In this document: positions 7,908 through 17,855 of the stretch, piece by piece
Layout: each line of letters opens with the position of its first letter
Numbering within the stretch: the first letter of the stretch is position 1
NCBI RefSeq assembly: GCF_000783395.1
Contig: NZ_JSFK01000010.1
Coordinates: forward strand, 1 to 64,000
Length of the DNA: 64,000 bases
Direction: 5' to 3'
Source of the DNA: Pseudomonas chlororaphis
Lineage (GTDB): Bacteria; Pseudomonadota; Gammaproteobacteria; Pseudomonadales; Pseudomonadaceae
Position numbers and translations under genes: made by a program
Notes under the pieces: generated by a model
What the model was told of the DNA's origin: nothing
The model's input: only the letters and a program-made list of their open reading frames with translations
Databases searched by the model: none

Positions 7908-9467
7908 TTAGCTCTTCATGCCTAGTCGTTTGGCCATGCGGCCGAGGTTGGCTCGGTCTAGCCCCAACTCCCGCGCCGCACTCGCCCAGTTATCCTGATT
8001 ACGCTCCAGCGCCGCACTGATCAAGCGCCGCTGATATTGCTCGGTCGCACTGCGCAAATCCCCGCTGATCAACGGCATCTCAGCCACGACACCGGCAACC
8101 GGCTCAACCGAGTTATCCACAACCTCGCGCGGCAAATCCAGATCCGCCGCGCTCAAACTGAGGATCTTCGGCCGCACCTTGCAGTTGCCCAGCGCCTTCA
8201 ACGCACTGCGTCCGATCAAGTGCTCCAGCTCGCGCACATTGCCCGGCCAGGTGTAGGCGAGCAGCGCTTCCTGGGCGTCGCTGTTCAGGCGCAGGCTGTT
8301 GAGGCCCATGCGCGAGCGATTCTGTTCGAGGAAAAAACCGCTGAGCAACAACACATCGCGGCCGCGATCACGCAGCGCCGGCACGCGCAGCGGGTAGACG
8401 CTGAGGCGATGGTAGAAGTCGGCACGATAGCGACCGCTGCGCACTTCTTCGGCCAGGTCGCGGTTGGTCGCGGCAATCAGACGCACATCGACCTGATGCT
8501 CCTTATCCGACCCCAACCGTTGCAACTGACCGCTTTGCAAAACTCGCAGCAATTTCGCCTGCACAGTGAGCGACAACTCGCCGACCTCATCGAGAAACAG
8601 CGTGCCGCCATTGGCCAGTTCGAACTTGCCACGCCGGTCGCTGGTGGCGCCGGTGAAGGCGCCGCGCACGTGGCCGAACAGTTCGCTCTCTACCAGCGTA
8701 TCCGGCAGCGCGGCGCAGTTGAGGCTGATGATCGGTTTGTCCGCGCGCGGTGACGCGGCGTGAATCGCTTGGGCGACCAGCTCTTTGCCGACCCCGGTTT
8801 CGCCAGTGATCAACACGGTCAGATCACTGCCGCCGACCAGATGGATTTCCTCAACCAGTTTTTTCAGCGCTTTGCTCTGGCCGATCATCTCGCGGTTCTG
8901 CTGACCGCTGGCCTGGCGGTAAACCTCGGCGCGCTGGTGCTCGTCTTCTGCGCGATTGGCCAGACGTTCGATGCGTTCGGCAGCGTTGACCGTTGCCGAG
9001 GCGAGGCTGGCGAAGGCTTGCAGGGCGTCCAGTTCGATCGGTTCGAAACGCTCGGGGTCGAGGGCATCGAGGGTGATCAGGCCCCAGAGTTTTTCATCGA
9101 CGAATAAAGGACAGCCGAGGCAATCGTGGACTTCGAGATGTTCGTCGAGGCCGTCGACCAAACCGTCATAAGGATCGGGCAGGTCGCTGTCGGCGGCGAA
9201 TCGCGTCGGCCCGGCACCGCTCAAGAGTATTTCGAAACGCGGATGCTCGCTGACTTTGAAGCGGCGGCCGAGGGTGTCGGTGCTCAACCCGTCCACCGCC
9301 AGCGGCACCAGCGATTCGCCGTCGAGACGCAACAACGCCGCCGCATCGCAGGGCAGCAGGGCACGCATGGCTTCGAGCAGGCGTCGGTAACGCTCGCCCT
9401 CGGGCAGTTCGCGGGACAGGTCGGAGACGAGAGGCAGCAGGGCGGTGAGCAGGGATTTGGCGGTCAT
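7908..9467 (-). CDS. norR: Nitric-oxide-responsive sigma-54 activator NorR
   Basis: 519 residues with the full NorR/FhpR layout: an N-terminal GAF domain (about 20-165) that senses NO through non-haem iron, including the DLPDPYDGL and HDCLGCP segments; a central AAA+ domain with Walker A GETGVGKE (222-229), the sigma-54 contact loop GAFTGA (269-274) and Walker B GGTLFLDEVGEL; and a C-terminal Fis-type helix-turn-helix (NWASAARELGLDRANLGRMAKRLG). It is divergent from the flavohaemoglobin gene and should activate it when NO is present. P. aeruginosa FhpR has the same arrangement. Confidence 0.93.
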   Translation of the reverse strand: MTAKSLLTALLPLVSDLSRELPEGERYRRLLEAMRALLPCDAAALLRLDGESLVPLAVDGLSTDTLGRRFKVSEHPRFEILLSGAGPTRFAADSDLPDPYDGLVDGLDEHLEVHDCLGCPLFVDEKLWGLITLDALDPERFEPIELDALQAFASLASATVNAAERIERLANRAEDEHQRAEVYRQASGQQNREMIGQSKALKKLVEEIHLVGGSDLTVLITGETGVGKELVAQAIHAASPRADKPIISLNCAALPDTLVESELFGHVRGAFTGATSDRRGKFELANGGTLFLDEVGELSLTVQAKLLRVLQSGQLQRLGSDKEHQVDVRLIAATNRDLAEEVRSGRYRADFYHRLSVYPLRVPALRDRGRDVLLLSGFFLEQNRSRMGLNSLRLNSDAQEALLAYTWPGNVRELEHLIGRSALKALGNCKVRPKILSLSAADLDLPREVVDNSVEPVAGVVAEMPLISGDLRSATEQYQRRLISAALERNQDNWASAARELGLDRANLGRMAKRLGMKS

Positions 9468-9474
9468 GGTCTTG

Positions 9475-9534
9475 TAGTCAAAGAGACAAGATGTAGTCTG
9501 GATGACTATAAGGTGCTCTGAGTCTTTATGACTA
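9475..9534. promoter_or_regulatory. Three NorR/FhpR-type operator repeats
   Basis: Three TAGTC-N5-GACTA-like dyads lie between norR and hmp: TAGTC-AAAGA-GACAA (9475-9489), TAGTC-TGGAT-GACTA (9494-9508, perfect) and GAGTC-TTTAT-GACTA (9520-9534). NorR proteins bind triplicate enhancer sites with a GT-N7-AC core, and these fit. Confidence 0.8.
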
Positions 9535-9573
9535 CTTAAATCTCAAGCTATTGATTTATATGGATAAATAAGT

Positions 9574-9589
9574 TGGCACAAATACTGAT
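9574..9589 (+). promoter_or_regulatory. Sigma-54-like promoter of hmp
   Basis: TGGCAC (-24) followed at the right spacing by CTGAT (-12; one departure from the consensus TTGCW, A for the invariant C). It lies 40 bp downstream of the last operator dyad and about 42 bp before the hmp start codon. Confidence 0.6.
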
Positions 9590-9630
9590 AACTCTTAGGT
9601 AACTTTTCCAAGAAGCTCAGGAGTCACCTT

Positions 9631-10812
9631 ATGCTTAGCGTCCAGGATCGTGCCATCGTCAAATCCACCGTGCCTCTGCTGGAAAGCGGCGGTGAAGCGC
9701 TGATCACGCACTTCTACCGCATGATGCTCTCTGAATACCCTGAGGTCCGCCCGCTGTTCAACCAGGCGCACCAGGCCAGCGGTGACCAGCCGCGCGCTTT
9801 GGCCAACGGCGTGTTGATGTATGCGCGGCACATCGATCAGCTCGACCAGTTGGGCGATCTGGTGGCGAAGATCATCAACAAGCACGTCGCCCTGCAGATC
9901 CTCCCGGAACATTACCCGATTGTCGGTGCCTGCCTGCTGCGCGCAATCTCCGAAGTACTGGGCGAAGAGATCGCCACACCAGAAGTGATGAGCGCCTGGG
10001 GCGCGGCGTACGGCCAATTGGCGGACATTCTGATCGGCGCCGAAACCGCGATCTACGACCAGAAAGAACACGCCGTCGGCGGCTGGCGTGGTGCGCGCGA
10101 GTTCATCGTCGCGGCCAAGGTCGAGGAGAGCGCGGAGATCATTTCGTTCTACTTCGAGCCTGCTGATAAAGGCCCGATCCTCGCGGCCGAACCGGGTCAG
10201 TACATCGGTATGAAGCTGATCCTCGACGGTGAAGAAATCCGCCGCAACTACTCGCTGTCAGCACTGGCCAACAACGGTCAGTACCGCATCAGCGTCAAAC
10301 GCGAACCGGGTGGCCGTGCCTCCAACCACTTGCACGATCAATTGCATGTCGGCGCCAGCATTCAGCTGTTCCCGCCATCGGGTGAGTTCACCTTGGCTGC
10401 GAGCGACAAGCCATTGGTGCTGATCAGTGGCGGCGTGGGCATTACGCCGACTCTGGCGATGCTCGAAGCGGCGCTGGAAACCGAGCGGCCGGTGCACTTT
10501 ATCCACTGCGCGCGCAATGGCAGCGTGCATGCGTTCCGTGGCTGGATTGATGATCTGGCTGAGCGTCATCCGCAACTCAAGCGGTTTTACTGCTACGCCG
10601 AAGATGACGGTGTCAGCCCGGCGGCGGATAAGGTCGGGATGTTGAGTCAGGAGTTGCTGGGCGAGTGGTTGCCGCAGCAGCGTGATGTCGATGCTTACTT
10701 CCTTGGGCCGAAAGGTTTCATGGGTGCGATCAAGCGGCATTTGAAAGCGCTGGGTGTACCGGAGAAGCAGAGCCGTTATGAGTTCTTCGGGCCGGCTGCT
10801 GCTTTGGAGTAA
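9631..10812 (+). CDS. hmp: Flavohaemoglobin, nitric oxide dioxygenase
   Basis: 393 residues, the usual family length. Residues 1-140 are the globin domain with distal Tyr29 and proximal His85 (NKHVALQI). The reductase part has the FAD-binding RRNYSLS motif and the NAD-binding GGVGITPTLAML and YFLGPKGFM motifs. It converts NO and O2 to nitrate using NADH. The CAGGAG ribosome-binding site lies 8-13 bases before the ATG. Regulation by the divergent NorR through three dyads and a sigma-54-like promoter is strongly suggested. Confidence 0.95.
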   Translation: MLSVQDRAIVKSTVPLLESGGEALITHFYRMMLSEYPEVRPLFNQAHQASGDQPRALANGVLMYARHIDQLDQLGDLVAKIINKHVALQILPEHYPIVGACLLRAISEVLGEEIATPEVMSAWGAAYGQLADILIGAETAIYDQKEHAVGGWRGAREFIVAAKVEESAEIISFYFEPADKGPILAAEPGQYIGMKLILDGEEIRRNYSLSALANNGQYRISVKREPGGRASNHLHDQLHVGASIQLFPPSGEFTLAASDKPLVLISGGVGITPTLAMLEAALETERPVHFIHCARNGSVHAFRGWIDDLAERHPQLKRFYCYAEDDGVSPAADKVGMLSQELLGEWLPQQRDVDAYFLGPKGFMGAIKRHLKALGVPEKQSRYEFFGPAAALE

Positions 10813-10833
10813 TTCAGAACCGAGTTGCCTTCA

Positions 10834-10910
10834 TTCGCGAGCAGGCTCGCTCCCACAGGGGATTTGTGTTCGACGCAGATCCAATGTGGGAGCGAGCCTG
10901 CTCGCGAAGG
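10834..10910. repeat. REP pair, GCGAGCAGGCTCGC type
   Basis: TTCGCGAGCAGGCTCGCTCC and its reverse complement separated by a short loop, between hmp and the next gene. Confidence 0.8.
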
Positions 10911-11032
10911 CCGTTACGCGGTGCTGATTCTTAAAAAGTGTTTAAAGGTTAATCGTTTCTTAACCGGTTTATCGTTTATTCCCCGATGCTGATGATAGGC
11001 GCTCGTTCGTTTACATGATCAGGATCGCCCCC

Positions 11033-11593
11033 ATGTCGCACCTCACCTTCGCCCGTCGTTTCAGCCTCGCAGCCATCGGTCTTTCGGCCGCGTGGCTGGC
11101 CAGCCCGTTTGCTTTTGCCGAATCTGCCCTGATAAAACCGCAGACCTTGATCGTTGATCAGAGCCTGCCCAAGGCGCAGGTCGAAGCCATGGCACTGGCC
11201 GCGCGGCGTTACGGCAGTTTCTGGAATTCCGGTGAAGAAGCGTTGGCCACGGCGGCGCTATCGCCGCAGTTCGTCGACCAGACGCCACCCGAAGGCCGGG
11301 TGCAGGGGCCGACCGGGCCGTTGCTGGCGTCGAAGTTCTTTCGCACGGCCGTGCCGGACTTGAGTTGCGACATTGAGCAAATGATCATCGCCGGTGATCA
11401 CGTGGTGGTGCATCTGCACTTTCGCGGGCACTTCAGCGGTACGTTCAAGGCTCTCAAAGGGCAGGGCCAGCGTGTAGACTTCCGGGCAACCGATATCTAT
11501 CAGATTGATAACGGTCGCATCGCGGCCAATTGGCATATCGAAGACAACATCAGCTTGATGGCGCAACTGCACACGCAGCCGCCGGCCAGCTGA
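11033..11593 (+). CDS. Secreted NTF2-like/SnoaL-fold protein
   Basis: About 186 residues from the ATG at 11033 (an AGGAT box upstream supports this over 11015). The signal peptide runs to about AFAESA. The rest fits an NTF2-like cone fold: RYGSFWNSGEEALATAALSPQFVDQTPPEG early, then alternating strands (HVVVHLHFRGHF, RVDFRATDIYQIDNGRIAANWHIEDN). The ATDIYQIDNGRI-W motif is typical of SnoaL-like ester-cyclase relatives. No specific substrate is supported. Located immediately upstream of dsbB on the same strand. Confidence 0.7.
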   Translation: MSHLTFARRFSLAAIGLSAAWLASPFAFAESALIKPQTLIVDQSLPKAQVEAMALAARRYGSFWNSGEEALATAALSPQFVDQTPPEGRVQGPTGPLLASKFFRTAVPDLSCDIEQMIIAGDHVVVHLHFRGHFSGTFKALKGQGQRVDFRATDIYQIDNGRIAANWHIEDNISLMAQLHTQPPAS

Positions 11594-11618
11594 ACCATGG
11601 ACATATAAAGGAAACGCG

Positions 11619-12128
11619 ATGAGCGAGGAAACGATTCGACTGGGACGTGAGCGGCGCTTTCTGGTGCTGCTGGGCATCATCTGCCTGGCGCTGATCGGCG
11701 GTGCGCTGTACATGCAGATCGTGCTCGGTGAAGCACCGTGCCCACTGTGCATCTTGCAGCGCTATGCGTTGCTGCTGATCGCGCTGTTCGCGTTCATCGG
11801 CGCGGCCATGCGCAGCCGTCGCAGCATCACCGTATTCGAAGCGCTGGTGGTGCTTTGCGCGATTGCCGGGGCCGGTGTGGCCGGGCATCACGTGTACACC
11901 CAGTTCTATCCGGCGGTGAGCTGCGGCATCGATGTGCTGCAGCCGATTGTCGATGATCTGCCATTGGCGAAGATCTTCCCGCTGGGCTTTCAGGTCGACG
12001 GTTTCTGCTCGACGCCTTACCCGCCGATCCTCGGTCTGTCGCTGGCGCAATGGGCGCTCGTGGCGTTTGTGCTGGTGGTCATTCTGGTGCCGCTGCTGAC
12101 CTCGCGTAACCGAAAAGCACTGCGCTGA
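11619..12128 (+). CDS. dsbB: Disulfide bond formation protein B
   Basis: 169 residues, four membrane helices. Both periplasmic redox pairs are present: the CPLC motif at Cys41/Cys44 and the second loop Cys102/Cys130 (SCGID and FCSTPYPP). DsbB re-oxidises DsbA and passes electrons to quinone in the inner membrane. Its location directly before the quinol oxidase operon is functionally reasonable but probably coincidental, since a terminator separates them. Pseudomonads have more than one DsbB; which paralogue this is cannot be told from sequence alone. Confidence 0.9.
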   Translation: MSEETIRLGRERRFLVLLGIICLALIGGALYMQIVLGEAPCPLCILQRYALLLIALFAFIGAAMRSRRSITVFEALVVLCAIAGAGVAGHHVYTQFYPAVSCGIDVLQPIVDDLPLAKIFPLGFQVDGFCSTPYPPILGLSLAQWALVAFVLVVILVPLLTSRNRKALR

Positions 12129-12158
12129 ATCAACTAATCGGCTATCTGGCCGATACAG

Positions 12159-12198
12159 AAAACGCCCCGATTTGCGGATCAGCCAATCGGGGCGTTTT
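12159..12198. terminator. Intrinsic terminator after dsbB
   Basis: AAAACGCCCCGATT and AATCGGGGCGTTTT stem with a T run; symmetric, so it may act in both directions. Confidence 0.85.
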
Positions 12199-12953
12199 GC
12201 ATTTCAGAGTGTTTGTGAAAACACCGTGACGGACGGCAAGGCAGGGTGTGGCAAGTGTGCGACATGTTGTCACACGCGCCATGTCGCAGGGCTCCTCAGT
12301 GACGCGGAATCGGCCGTTGTTACAAAAAAGGATTGGTCTGATTCGGGGTTTTTCGGCTTTAGCACGCGAGTGCCAGAGCAGGCAGTTTTAACAAGCGCTG
12401 GCAGATGGCCAAAAGCCTTGGGTTATCGGGGCTTGCGCTGTTTCAGCGTTCGGAAAAAGCCTTCAGAGCTGTCTGAACTGACGCGGGTACACCTACAATT
12501 TTTGGTGTTTTTGTTGAGAATTGATTTCGATAAGATGCGGAACTTTTGCAAAAATGGCGATGGATTGTTGCTCGAACGGATAAAAATTATTTCGGGATAA
12601 GACATGGTGTATAGGGCGCTACCTATCTACAATCGCCCGCACTGAATTCCCGGCACTGTTCAGCCTTTATTAAGGAGGCGAGCAGGAAGTCGGGTGTCGA
12701 GTGAGTCGCAAGGCTTCCAAGACACCCAGGTGTCGGTGCCTTCCAACTTTCCGCACCAAATGGAATTGGTCTGTAACAAGGCCTTTGACCACGAATTCGA
12801 ATAAGAACTGACCGCTGTCCCAGGTTTTGTCGAGCGTCTGACGCGCGACGGGCGGCCCTTATTCAATCCAAAGAAAATGCCAACCCTTGGCAGGGTGAAG
12901 TGTTGGCGATCAAAACCCAACTGCATTGCGCAAGCTGCTTTAGAGGTCGTGAG
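12199..12953 (+). promoter_or_regulatory. Long non-coding leader/promoter region of cyo operon
   Basis: About 750 bases without a gene I can support. Reading frames here have no family resemblance and no good ribosome-binding site. AT-rich stretches at 12490-12600 (with TTGAGAATTGATTTCGATAA) could hold promoters and a redox or iron regulator site, but no operator matches well enough to name. The last 300 bases may be transcribed as a long cyo 5' leader. Confidence 0.4.
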
Positions 12954-13895
12954 ATGAGTAAAAACAGGTACCCCAGATTACTAGGCCTAGTGCCGCTGCT
13001 CGGCACGTTGTTGCTGGGAGGCTGCAACATGACCTTGCTCAATCCAACGGGCCAGGTTGGCCTGGAACAGCGAAACCTGATCATCACCGCGACCCTGCTG
13101 ATGCTGTTGGTCGTCGTGCCGGTTATCGTCATGACCTTCCTGTTCGCCTGGAAGTACCGCGCGTCGAACAAGAACGCCGTCTACACCCCGAAATGGTCGC
13201 ACTCGACCAAAATCGAAGTGGCAGTCTGGACCATTCCGGTCCTGATCATCATTGCCCTGGGTTACATCACCTACATTTCGACCCACGAACTGGACCCGTA
13301 TCGTCCGATCCAGTCCGACGTCAAGCCTGTGACCATCGAAGTGGTCGCGCTGGACTGGAAGTGGCTGTTCATCTACCCGGAACAAGGCATTGCCACGGTC
13401 AACAAGATCGTGTTCCCGGCGCACACGCCAATCAACTTCAAGATCACCTCTGACGCTGTGATGAACTCGTTCTTCATCCCGGGTCTGGGCGGCCAGATCT
13501 ACGCGATGGCGGGCATGCAGACCAAGCTGCACCTGATCGCTGACCGTAACGCTGAAATGGACGGTATCTCCGCCAACTACAGCGGCGCGGGTTTCACCGG
13601 TATGAAATTCAAGGCTATCTCCACCACTCAGGAAGATTTCGACGCCTGGGTAAGTGAAGTCAAGAAGTCACCTAAACAGCTTGATCAAGCTGAATACGCG
13701 GCCCTTGCCAAACCGAGCCAGAACAACCCAGTCGAGCTCTACTCCTCGGTCACGCCGAACCAGTTCCAGATCATCGTCGACAAGTACGAAGGTATGAAGC
13801 CGGGCAAGCCGCTGAAGCACGAGAAGAAAGAGAAAGAAGTGGCGGCCACGGAAATTGACTCGAGTTCGCATTCAGCTGCCGGGGCAGAGGAGTAA
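12954..13895 (+). CDS. cyoA: Cytochrome bo3 ubiquinol oxidase subunit II
   Basis: 313 residues from the ATG at 12954. It is a lipoprotein: the lipobox LLGGC places the acylated cysteine at position 24. Two membrane helices follow (about 45-68 and 90-110), then the periplasmic cupredoxin-like domain (VVALDWKWLFIYPEQGIATVN). As in other quinol oxidases, the Cu-A cysteine/histidine ligands are absent. Start chosen because MSKNRYPRLLG gives a normal signal peptide. First gene of a tight five-gene operon for a proton-pumping quinol oxidase. Confidence 0.95.
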   Translation: MSKNRYPRLLGLVPLLGTLLLGGCNMTLLNPTGQVGLEQRNLIITATLLMLLVVVPVIVMTFLFAWKYRASNKNAVYTPKWSHSTKIEVAVWTIPVLIIIALGYITYISTHELDPYRPIQSDVKPVTIEVVALDWKWLFIYPEQGIATVNKIVFPAHTPINFKITSDAVMNSFFIPGLGGQIYAMAGMQTKLHLIADRNAEMDGISANYSGAGFTGMKFKAISTTQEDFDAWVSEVKKSPKQLDQAEYAALAKPSQNNPVELYSSVTPNQFQIIVDKYEGMKPGKPLKHEKKEKEVAATEIDSSSHSAAGAEE

Positions 13896-13898
13896 ACG

Positions 13899-15929
13899 AT
13901 GTTTGGTAAATTAAGTTGGGAAGCAGTCCCATTCCACGAGCCGATCGTGATGGTGACCATCGCCATGATCGCCCTCGGTGGTCTGGCGCTGTTCGCTGCA
14001 ATCACCTACTTCAAGAAGTGGACGTACTTGTGGACCGAGTGGCTGACTTCGGTCGACCACAAGAAAATCGGCGTGATGTACATCATCGTTGCCATGGTCA
14101 TGCTGCTGCGCGGTTTCGCCGACGCCATCATGATGCGTACCCAGTTGGCCATGGCCACCGAGGGTTCGCCTGGCTACCTGCCACCTGAACACTATGACCA
14201 GATCTTCACCGCTCACGGTGTGATCATGATCATCTTCATGGCGATGCCATTCTTCACCGGCCTGATGAACCTTGCAGTGCCGCTGCAGATCGGCGCGCGT
14301 GACGTTGCGTTCCCGTTCCTGAACTCCCTGAGCTTCTGGCTGCTGGTGTCCGGCGTTGTGCTGATCAACCTGTCCCTGGGCGTCGGCGAATTCGCCAAGA
14401 CCGGTTGGGTTGCCTATCCACCATTGTCGGGTCTGCAATACAGCCCTGGCGTGGGTATGGACTACTACATCTGGGCGCTACAGCTATCCGGGTTAGGTAC
14501 GACGCTAACGGGGGTCAACTTCCTCGCGACCGTACTGAAAATGCGTACCCCTGGCATGAAACTGATGGACATGCCGATCTTCACCTGGACCTGCACCTGG
14601 GCAAACGTTCTGATCGTGGCTTCGTTCCCGATCCTGACCGCTACCCTGGCACTGCTGACCCTTGACCGTTACATGGATTTCCACATTTTCACCAATGAAC
14701 TTGGTGGCAATCCAATGATGTACGTCAACCTGTTCTGGGCGTGGGGCCACCCTGAGGTTTACATCCTGATCCTGCCGGCATTCGGCATCTTCTCGGAAGT
14801 GATCTCGGCGTTCACCGGCAAGAAACTGTTCGGCCACCACTCGATGATCTACGCTTCGGGCGCGATCTCGGTACTGGGCTTCATGGTTTGGCTGCACCAC
14901 TTCTTCACCATGGGTTCGGGTGCCAGCGTCAACGCCTTCTTCGGTCTGGCGACGATGCTGATTTCCATCCCGACGGGTGTGAAACTGTTTAACTGGCTGT
15001 TCACCATCTACCAGGGCCGTCTGCGCTTCACCAGCCAGGTTCTGTGGACTCTGGGCTTCATGGTGACCTTCGCCATCGGCGGCATGACCGGCGTACTGCT
15101 GGCCATCCCGGGTGCTGACTTCGTTCTGCACAACAGCCTGTTCGTGATCGCGCACTTCCACAACGTGATCATCGGCGGTGCGGTATTCGGTTACATCGCA
15201 GGTTTCGCGTTCTACTTCCCGAAAGCGTTCGGCTTCAAGCTGCACGAAGGCTGGGGTAAAGCAGCGTTCTGGTTCTGGATCTCGGGCTTCTTCGTCGCGT
15301 TCATGCCGCTCTATGCACTGGGCTTCATGGGCATGACCCGTCGTCTGAACGCCACCACCAACCCTGAGTGGGTACCGTACCTGTACGTTGCCATGTTCGG
15401 TGCGGTGATGATCGCTGTGGGTATTGCCTGCCAGCTGATCCAGCTCTATGTGAGCGTGCGTGACCGTAACAAGCCAGAGAACGTTTGCGATCACGGTGAC
15501 CCGTGGAATGCACACACCCTGGAATGGTCGACCTCGTCGCCACCTCCGTTCTACAACTTTGCTGTGCTGCCTAAGGCTGACTGCATCGACCCGTTCACTG
15601 AAGCCAAGGAAAACGGTACTGCGTACCAGCGTCCGGCCAAGTACGAGCCGATCCACATGCCGAACAACACCGCCACTGGCGTGGTGATGGGCGCACTGTT
15701 GACCGTCTTCGGTTTCGCGATGATCTGGCACATCTGGTGGTTGGCGATCGCCAGCCTGGCCGGCACCGTCATCTACTTCGTGATCCACGCTGCACGTGAC
15801 GACCAGGGCTACATGGTTCCGGTTGAAACGATCGAGCGTATCGAAGCCGAGCAGCACAAGCGTCTGGTCGCGGCAGGGAAAATCCCGGCCGGTGCCACCC
15901 GTGTTGAAACCTCGTTGGAACAGGCTTAA
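13899..15929 (+). CDS. cyoB: Cytochrome bo3 ubiquinol oxidase subunit I
   Basis: 676 residues, 15 predicted helices, close to the E. coli length of 663. It carries the haem-copper core: [16 protein letters not shown] (low-spin haem His), [17 protein letters not shown] (Cu-B His and cross-linked Tyr), WLHHFFTMG (Cu-B His pair) and [11 protein letters not shown] (haem ligands). It starts 3 bases after cyoA. Oddity: the stretch 14475-14520 uses a run of codons otherwise rare here (CTA, TTA, GGG, ACG) although the protein sequence is ordinary. Confidence 0.97.
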   Translation: MFGKLSWEAVPFHEPIVMVTIAMIALGGLALFAAITYFKKWTYLWTEWLTSVDHKKIGVMYIIVAMVMLLRGFADAIMMRTQLAMATEGSPGYLPPEHYDQIFTAHGVIMIIFMAMPFFTGLMNLAVPLQIGARDVAFPFLNSLSFWLLVSGVVLINLSLGVGEFAKTGWVAYPPLSGLQYSPGVGMDYYIWALQLSGLGTTLTGVNFLATVLKMRTPGMKLMDMPIFTWTCTWANVLIVASFPILTATLALLTLDRYMDFHIFTNELGGNPMMYVNLFWAWGHPEVYILILPAFGIFSEVISAFTGKKLFGHHSMIYASGAISVLGFMVWLHHFFTMGSGASVNAFFGLATMLISIPTGVKLFNWLFTIYQGRLRFTSQVLWTLGFMVTFAIGGMTGVLLAIPGADFVLHNSLFVIAHFHNVIIGGAVFGYIAGFAFYFPKAFGFKLHEGWGKAAFWFWISGFFVAFMPLYALGFMGMTRRLNATTNPEWVPYLYVAMFGAVMIAVGIACQLIQLYVSVRDRNKPENVCDHGDPWNAHTLEWSTSSPPPFYNFAVLPKADCIDPFTEAKENGTAYQRPAKYEPIHMPNNTATGVVMGALLTVFGFAMIWHIWWLAIASLAGTVIYFVIHAARDDQGYMVPVETIERIEAEQHKRLVAAGKIPAGATRVETSLEQA

Positions 15930-15932
15930 ACC

Positions 15933-16556
15933 ATGTCGAACTTAGTGACCAATGTTGGACACGCCCATGGTGACCATGGGCACGATGACCATCACCACGA
16001 CTCGGGCGAGATGACCGTATACGGTTTCTGGCTTTACCTGATGACCGACTGCATTCTGTTTGCGTCGATCTTCGCGGTGTACGCAGTACTGGTAAACAAC
16101 GTAGCCGGTGGCCCGTCGGGCCACGACATCTTCGAACTGCCATACGTGCTGGGCGAAACCGCTCTGCTGTTGTTCAGTTCGATCACCTACGGCTTCGCCA
16201 TGCTGGCGTTGTACAAAGGCAAGAAGCAGGCGGTCCTGGGTTGGTTGTTCATGACCTTCCTGCTCGGCGCAGGCTTCATCGCCATGGAGATCAACGAGTT
16301 CCACCTGCTGATCTCCGAGGGCTTCGGTCCTAGCCGTTCGGGCTTCCTTTCGGCGTTCTTCACCCTGGTCGGTACCCACGGTCTGCACGTATCCGCGGGT
16401 CTGATCTGGATGGGCATCATGATGTACCAGGTCAACAAGCACGGCCTGACGGCGACCAACAAGACCCGTCTGAGCTGCCTGAGCCTGTTCTGGCACTTCC
16501 TGGACGTGGTGTGGATCTGCGTATTCACCGTTGTTTACCTGATGGGGACTCTGTAA
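15933..16556 (+). CDS. cyoC: Cytochrome bo3 ubiquinol oxidase subunit III
   Basis: 207 residues with five membrane helices. The N-terminus is histidine/aspartate-rich ([17 protein letters not shown]), followed by [22 protein letters not shown]. The conserved [12 protein letters not shown] and [19 protein letters not shown] helices are intact. It begins 3 bases after cyoB and its TAA overlaps the ATG of cyoD by one base. Confidence 0.96.
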   Translation: MSNLVTNVGHAHGDHGHDDHHHDSGEMTVYGFWLYLMTDCILFASIFAVYAVLVNNVAGGPSGHDIFELPYVLGETALLLFSSITYGFAMLALYKGKKQAVLGWLFMTFLLGAGFIAMEINEFHLLISEGFGPSRSGFLSAFFTLVGTHGLHVSAGLIWMGIMMYQVNKHGLTATNKTRLSCLSLFWHFLDVVWICVFTVVYLMGTL

Positions 16557-16891
16557 TGGCTAATGCACACTCCCATGACAGCCATGATGCTGGCCACGGC
16601 AGCGTAAAGTCGTACGCCATTGGCTTCATCCTGTCGGTGATCCTGACCGTCATCCCATTCGGTCTGGTGATGTACCCGAGCCTGCCGAAGGCCACCACGC
16701 TGGCAATCGTTCTGCTGTTCGCAGTAATCCAGGTGATTGTTCACCTGTATTACTTCCTGCACCTGGACCGTTCCATTGCTCAGCGTAACAACGTGATTGC
16801 ATTCGTCTTTACGGCGATTGTGATCGTGCTGCTGGTTGGCCTGTCGTTGTGGATCATGTTCAGCATCCACACCTACATGATGGCGAAGTGA
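16556..16891 (+). CDS. cyoD: Cytochrome bo3 ubiquinol oxidase subunit IV
   Basis: 111 residues, three membrane helices. Start set at the ATG at 16556 ([14 protein letters not shown]), whose A is the last base of the cyoC stop codon, so translation is coupled. The helix-two HLYYFLHLD motif is typical of CyoD. This small subunit helps assemble the Cu-B centre in subunit I. Confidence 0.95.
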   Translation: MANAHSHDSHDAGHGSVKSYAIGFILSVILTVIPFGLVMYPSLPKATTLAIVLLFAVIQVIVHLYYFLHLDRSIAQRNNVIAFVFTAIVIVLLVGLSLWIMFSIHTYMMAK

Positions 16892-16902
16892 GGTAAGACC
16901 CG

Positions 16903-17790
16903 ATGTCGCTCAAGCACTTTATCCAAATCACCAAACCGGGGATCATTTTCGGTAACGTGCTTTCTGTGGCAGGCGGGTTTTTCCTGGCCTCGAAAGGGCA
17001 TGTGGATCTGGCGGTGTTTCTGGCTGCCATGATCGGTACATCCCTGGTTGTTGCCTCCGGTTGCGTGTTCAACAACTGCATCGACCGCGACATCGACCTG
17101 AAGATGGAACGCACCAAGAACCGGGTGCTGGTGCAGGGCTTGATCTCCCTGAAACTGGCCCTGGTCTACGCGACCATCCTTGGTGTTCTCGGCGTTGCGT
17201 TGTTGTACAAGGTGGCCAATCCGTTGGCCGCTTTGTTCGCGGTGATCGGCTTCATCATCTACGTCGGCTTCTACAGCCTGTACCTCAAGCGCAAGTCGGT
17301 TCACGGCACGCTGGTGGGCAGTCTGTCGGGCGCCATGCCGCCAGTGATCGGTTACGTCGCCGTAACCAACAGCTTCGACATGGCCGCGCTGACGTTGCTG
17401 GTGATGTTCAGCCTGTGGCAGATGCCGCATTCCTACGCCATCGCGATCTTCCGCTTCAACGATTACCTGGCCGCATCGATTCCGGTGCTGCCAGTGAAGC
17501 GCGGGATTCAAGTGGCCAAGAAGCACATCCTGCTCTACATCCTGGCGTTCCTCGTGGCGACCTTGATGCTGACCTTCAGCGGTTACGCCGGCATGAGCTA
17601 CCTCGCCGTTGCTGCGGCCATGGGCATGTACTGGTTGTACATGGCCTGGACCGGCTACAAAGCGGTGGATGACACGGTCTGGGCACGCAAGCTGTTTGTG
17701 TTCTCGATCTTCACCATCACTGCGTTGAGCGTCATGATGTCCCTGGACTTCAAGGTGCCCGCAGAGCTGCTGCTGACGTACGCGCCGTAA
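16903..17790 (+). CDS. cyoE: Protohaem IX farnesyltransferase (haem O synthase)
   Basis: 295 residues with seven to nine membrane helices. The UbiA-type prenyltransferase motifs are clear: [18 protein letters not shown] (first Asp-rich motif) and [28 protein letters not shown]. It makes the haem O needed by the oxidase encoded upstream. Last gene of the cyo operon, 11 bases after cyoD and followed by a strong terminator. Confidence 0.96.
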   Translation: MSLKHFIQITKPGIIFGNVLSVAGGFFLASKGHVDLAVFLAAMIGTSLVVASGCVFNNCIDRDIDLKMERTKNRVLVQGLISLKLALVYATILGVLGVALLYKVANPLAALFAVIGFIIYVGFYSLYLKRKSVHGTLVGSLSGAMPPVIGYVAVTNSFDMAALTLLVMFSLWQMPHSYAIAIFRFNDYLAASIPVLPVKRGIQVAKKHILLYILAFLVATLMLTFSGYAGMSYLAVAAAMGMYWLYMAWTGYKAVDDTVWARKLFVFSIFTITALSVMMSLDFKVPAELLLTYAP

Positions 17791-17807
17791 GGTTTAAAGG
17801 CTGGACG

Positions 17808-17844
17808 AAAAACCCCGCACATTGAGAGATGTGCGGGGTTTTTT
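17808..17844. terminator. Intrinsic terminator after cyoE
   Basis: AAAAACCCCGCACAT and ATGTGCGGGGTTTTTT stem-loop; it probably serves both cyoE and the convergent ATPase gene. Confidence 0.9.
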
Positions 17845-17855
17845 GTTGGGGCGGG

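Noticed and set aside
12500..12540. ANR or Fur box in the cyo leader
   Set aside because: TTGAGAATTGATTTCGATAA matches neither consensus well enough to name.
12172..12600. Open frame of 142 codons in the cyo leader
   Set aside because: It begins inside the dsbB terminator, has no ribosome-binding site and no protein-like composition; the region is better seen as regulatory.
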